Assembly: GCA_947175285.1 (NCBI GenBank)
Contig: CAMWMM010000309.1
Coordinates: forward strand, 1-6,239
From: an uncultured Lachnospiraceae bacterium
GTDB lineage: Bacteria; Bacillota_A; Clostridia; Lachnospirales; Lachnospiraceae
Direction: 5' to 3'
DNA: 6,239 bases
Below are positions 5,178-6,239 of the stretch, piece after piece (the stretch's first letter is position 1; each line of letters opens with the position of its first letter). Under the pieces are notes generated by a model, which had not been told where the DNA came from, searched no databases, and was given only the letters and a program-made list of their open reading frames with translations. Position numbers and translations under genes: made by a program.

Positions 5178-6239
5178 ATGTGGACGAAGAACGCATTATT
5201 GAAAGAGGATTTAGAAAATCTTGTTTCATTAGATTACATTCCATGGGAAAAACTGAAGAAAAAAACAATTTTTATTACGGGCGCGACCGGGCTTATTGGC
5301 TATAATCTGGTGAATGGGTTAATGTATGCGGATAAGAAGAAAAATCTGGATTTGAAAATTGTGGCGCTGGTCAGGGATATTAAGAGGGCGGAGAAAAAGT
5401 ATGAAGAACAGCTACAGGGTAGTAAAATTATAACATTTGCAGCAGGCACGGTAGAGCATCTGCCGAACATAGAACAATCAATCGATTATATTATTCATGG
5501 CGCTTCTCCCACAACAAGCAGTTATTTTATGGAGCATCCGGTAGAAACTATCGAAACCGCTGTCATAGGCACAATGAACATGTTAAAACTTGCATTGGAG
5601 AAACAAGTGCAGGGTTTTTTGTATTTGTCGTCTATGGAAGTATATGGAGCTACAAAAACGGAAAGACCGATTAGTGAAAGCGATGTGGACTATATGAATC
5701 CGCTTCTTGTCCGCAATAGCTATTCCGAAAGCAAGAGGATGTGTGAAAATTTGATAGTTTCTTATACTGAGGAATATCATGTTCCGGCAATGAGCATACG
5801 GCTTGCACAGACTTTTGGAGTAGGTGTGGAGAAAAATGATACAAGGGTATTTGCGGAGTTTGCCAGATGTGCACTTGAAAAAAAGGATATTGTTCTGCTT
5901 ACGGATGGAAAGAGCAAACGTTGCTATTTATACACGATGGATGCCGTTTCTGCCATTTTAACTGTTCTTTTAAAGGGTGAGGCAGGAAAATCTTACAATG
6001 CGGCAAATCCGGCTACATATTGTTCCGTGCGGGAAATGGCGGATATGATTGCCAGGAAGCTTGCAGATTCCCAAATTCAGGTAAAACATCTAGACAATAT
6101 AGAAAATTGTAAGAAATTCTCACCCTCACATTTTTATAATTTGAATATAAATGCATTAGAAACATTAGGATGGAAAGCAAGTAAAAATCTTATTGAAATG
6201 TATATTAGATTAATAAAAAATTTTGGAGGAAGCTATGAG
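5178..6239 (+). CDS. Extended SDR (NAD-dependent epimerase/dehydratase family), 3' end outside window
   Basis: The frame from ATG 5178 stays open to the right edge, giving at least 354 residues. After an unusual ~29-residue leader comes the NAD(P)-binding TIFITGATGLIG (30-41, glycine pattern TGxxGxxG). Then come HGASP at 107-111, the strand with SSMEVYG at 151-157 (catalytic Ser), and the YxxxK pair Y182/K186 in NSYSESKRM. RLAQTFG and an NAANP segment further on are also usual in extended SDRs of the UDP-glucuronate decarboxylase/epimerase type. It begins three bases after the cytidylyltransferase stop. Related pairs of cytidylyltransferase plus epimerase/dehydratase have been proposed to make CDP-polyols in pneumococcal capsule loci, so a reductase or epimerase acting on the polyol precursor or CDP-linked product is the best guess. 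Substrate is unknown. The last ~55 codons are distinctly AT-rich. The stop must lie just beyond the window, since a new start codon with a ribosome binding site appears at 6235. Confidence 0.85.
   Translation, partial: MWTKNALLKEDLENLVSLDYIPWEKLKKKTIFITGATGLIGYNLVNGLMYADKKKNLDLKIVALVRDIKRAEKKYEEQLQGSKIITFAAGTVEHLPNIEQSIDYIIHGASPTTSSYFMEHPVETIETAVIGTMNMLKLALEKQVQGFLYLSSMEVYGATKTERPISESDVDYMNPLLVRNSYSESKRMCENLIVSYTEEYHVPAMSIRLAQTFGVGVEKNDTRVFAEFARCALEKKDIVLLTDGKSKRCYLYTMDAVSAILTVLLKGEAGKSYNAANPATYCSVREMADMIARKLADSQIQVKHLDNIENCKKFSPSHFYNLNINALETLGWKASKNLIEMYIRLIKNFGGSYE
6235..6239 (+). CDS. Probable start of the next gene (only five bases visible)
   Basis: TTGGAGGA at 6223-6230 is a strong ribosome binding site placed four bases before ATG 6235, in a different frame from the SDR. 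The SDR gene would thus overlap the start of the next gene by a few bases, a usual arrangement in this tightly packed operon. Nothing can be said about the product. Confidence 0.5.

Noticed and set aside
1..6239. tRNA, rRNA, CRISPR array, riboswitch or complete insertion sequence
   Set aside because: No repeat-spacer pattern, conserved RNA stem pattern or full transposase was seen; coding sequence covers nearly all of the window.

Overview
The window looks like part of a cell-surface glycopolymer (teichoic-acid-like or capsular) gene cluster from a Gram-positive anaerobe, most likely a clostridial Firmicute of the Lachnospiraceae type. That placement is an inference from moderately low GC, purine-rich AGGAGG-type ribosome binding sites, tightly packed same-strand genes, and the protein families. 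No species-level marker is present.

Layout, all on the + strand: (1) the C-terminal 96 codons of an unrecognised protein (1-291); (2) a family 2 glycosyltransferase with two C-terminal membrane segments, GtrB/DPM1-like (306-1322); (3) a 175-base gap that is the only real break in the gene train, with a candidate promoter, a perfect inverted repeat and a possible transposase scrap; (4) a two-domain protein joining a type I phosphoribosyltransferase to a HAD-type phosphatase (1498-2451); (5) a class I SAM methyltransferase (2482-3213); (6) a TagB/TagF-like CDP-polyol phosphotransferase (3236-4447, GTG start); (7) an IspD/TarI-like cytidylyltransferase (4449-5174); (8) an extended SDR (NAD-dependent epimerase/dehydratase family) running off the right edge (5178-6239), with a likely start codon for a further gene at 6235.

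How the genes may work together (inference): the TarI-like enzyme and the SDR would make a CDP-activated polyol (or related CDP-sugar), and the TagF-like enzyme would transfer the polyol phosphate onto a glycan. The phosphoribosyltransferase-HAD protein could add phosphoribose from PRPP to the glycan and then remove the 5-phosphate. This is the logic known for dual-domain ribofuranosyltransferases. The methyltransferase would decorate or cap the product. The GT2 enzyme probably loads a sugar onto a polyprenyl phosphate carrier.

Base composition is mosaic. Genes 4-6 are clearly more AT-rich than the flanking GT2 and cytidylyltransferase genes (for example 12 G+C in bases 3241-3300 against 35 in 721-780), with sharp edges at about 1498 and 4445. 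The last ~170 bases drop again. This fits a swapped-in serotype-like cassette between more stable neighbours. The most interesting item is the phosphoribosyltransferase-HAD fusion sitting beside a CDP-polyol system.
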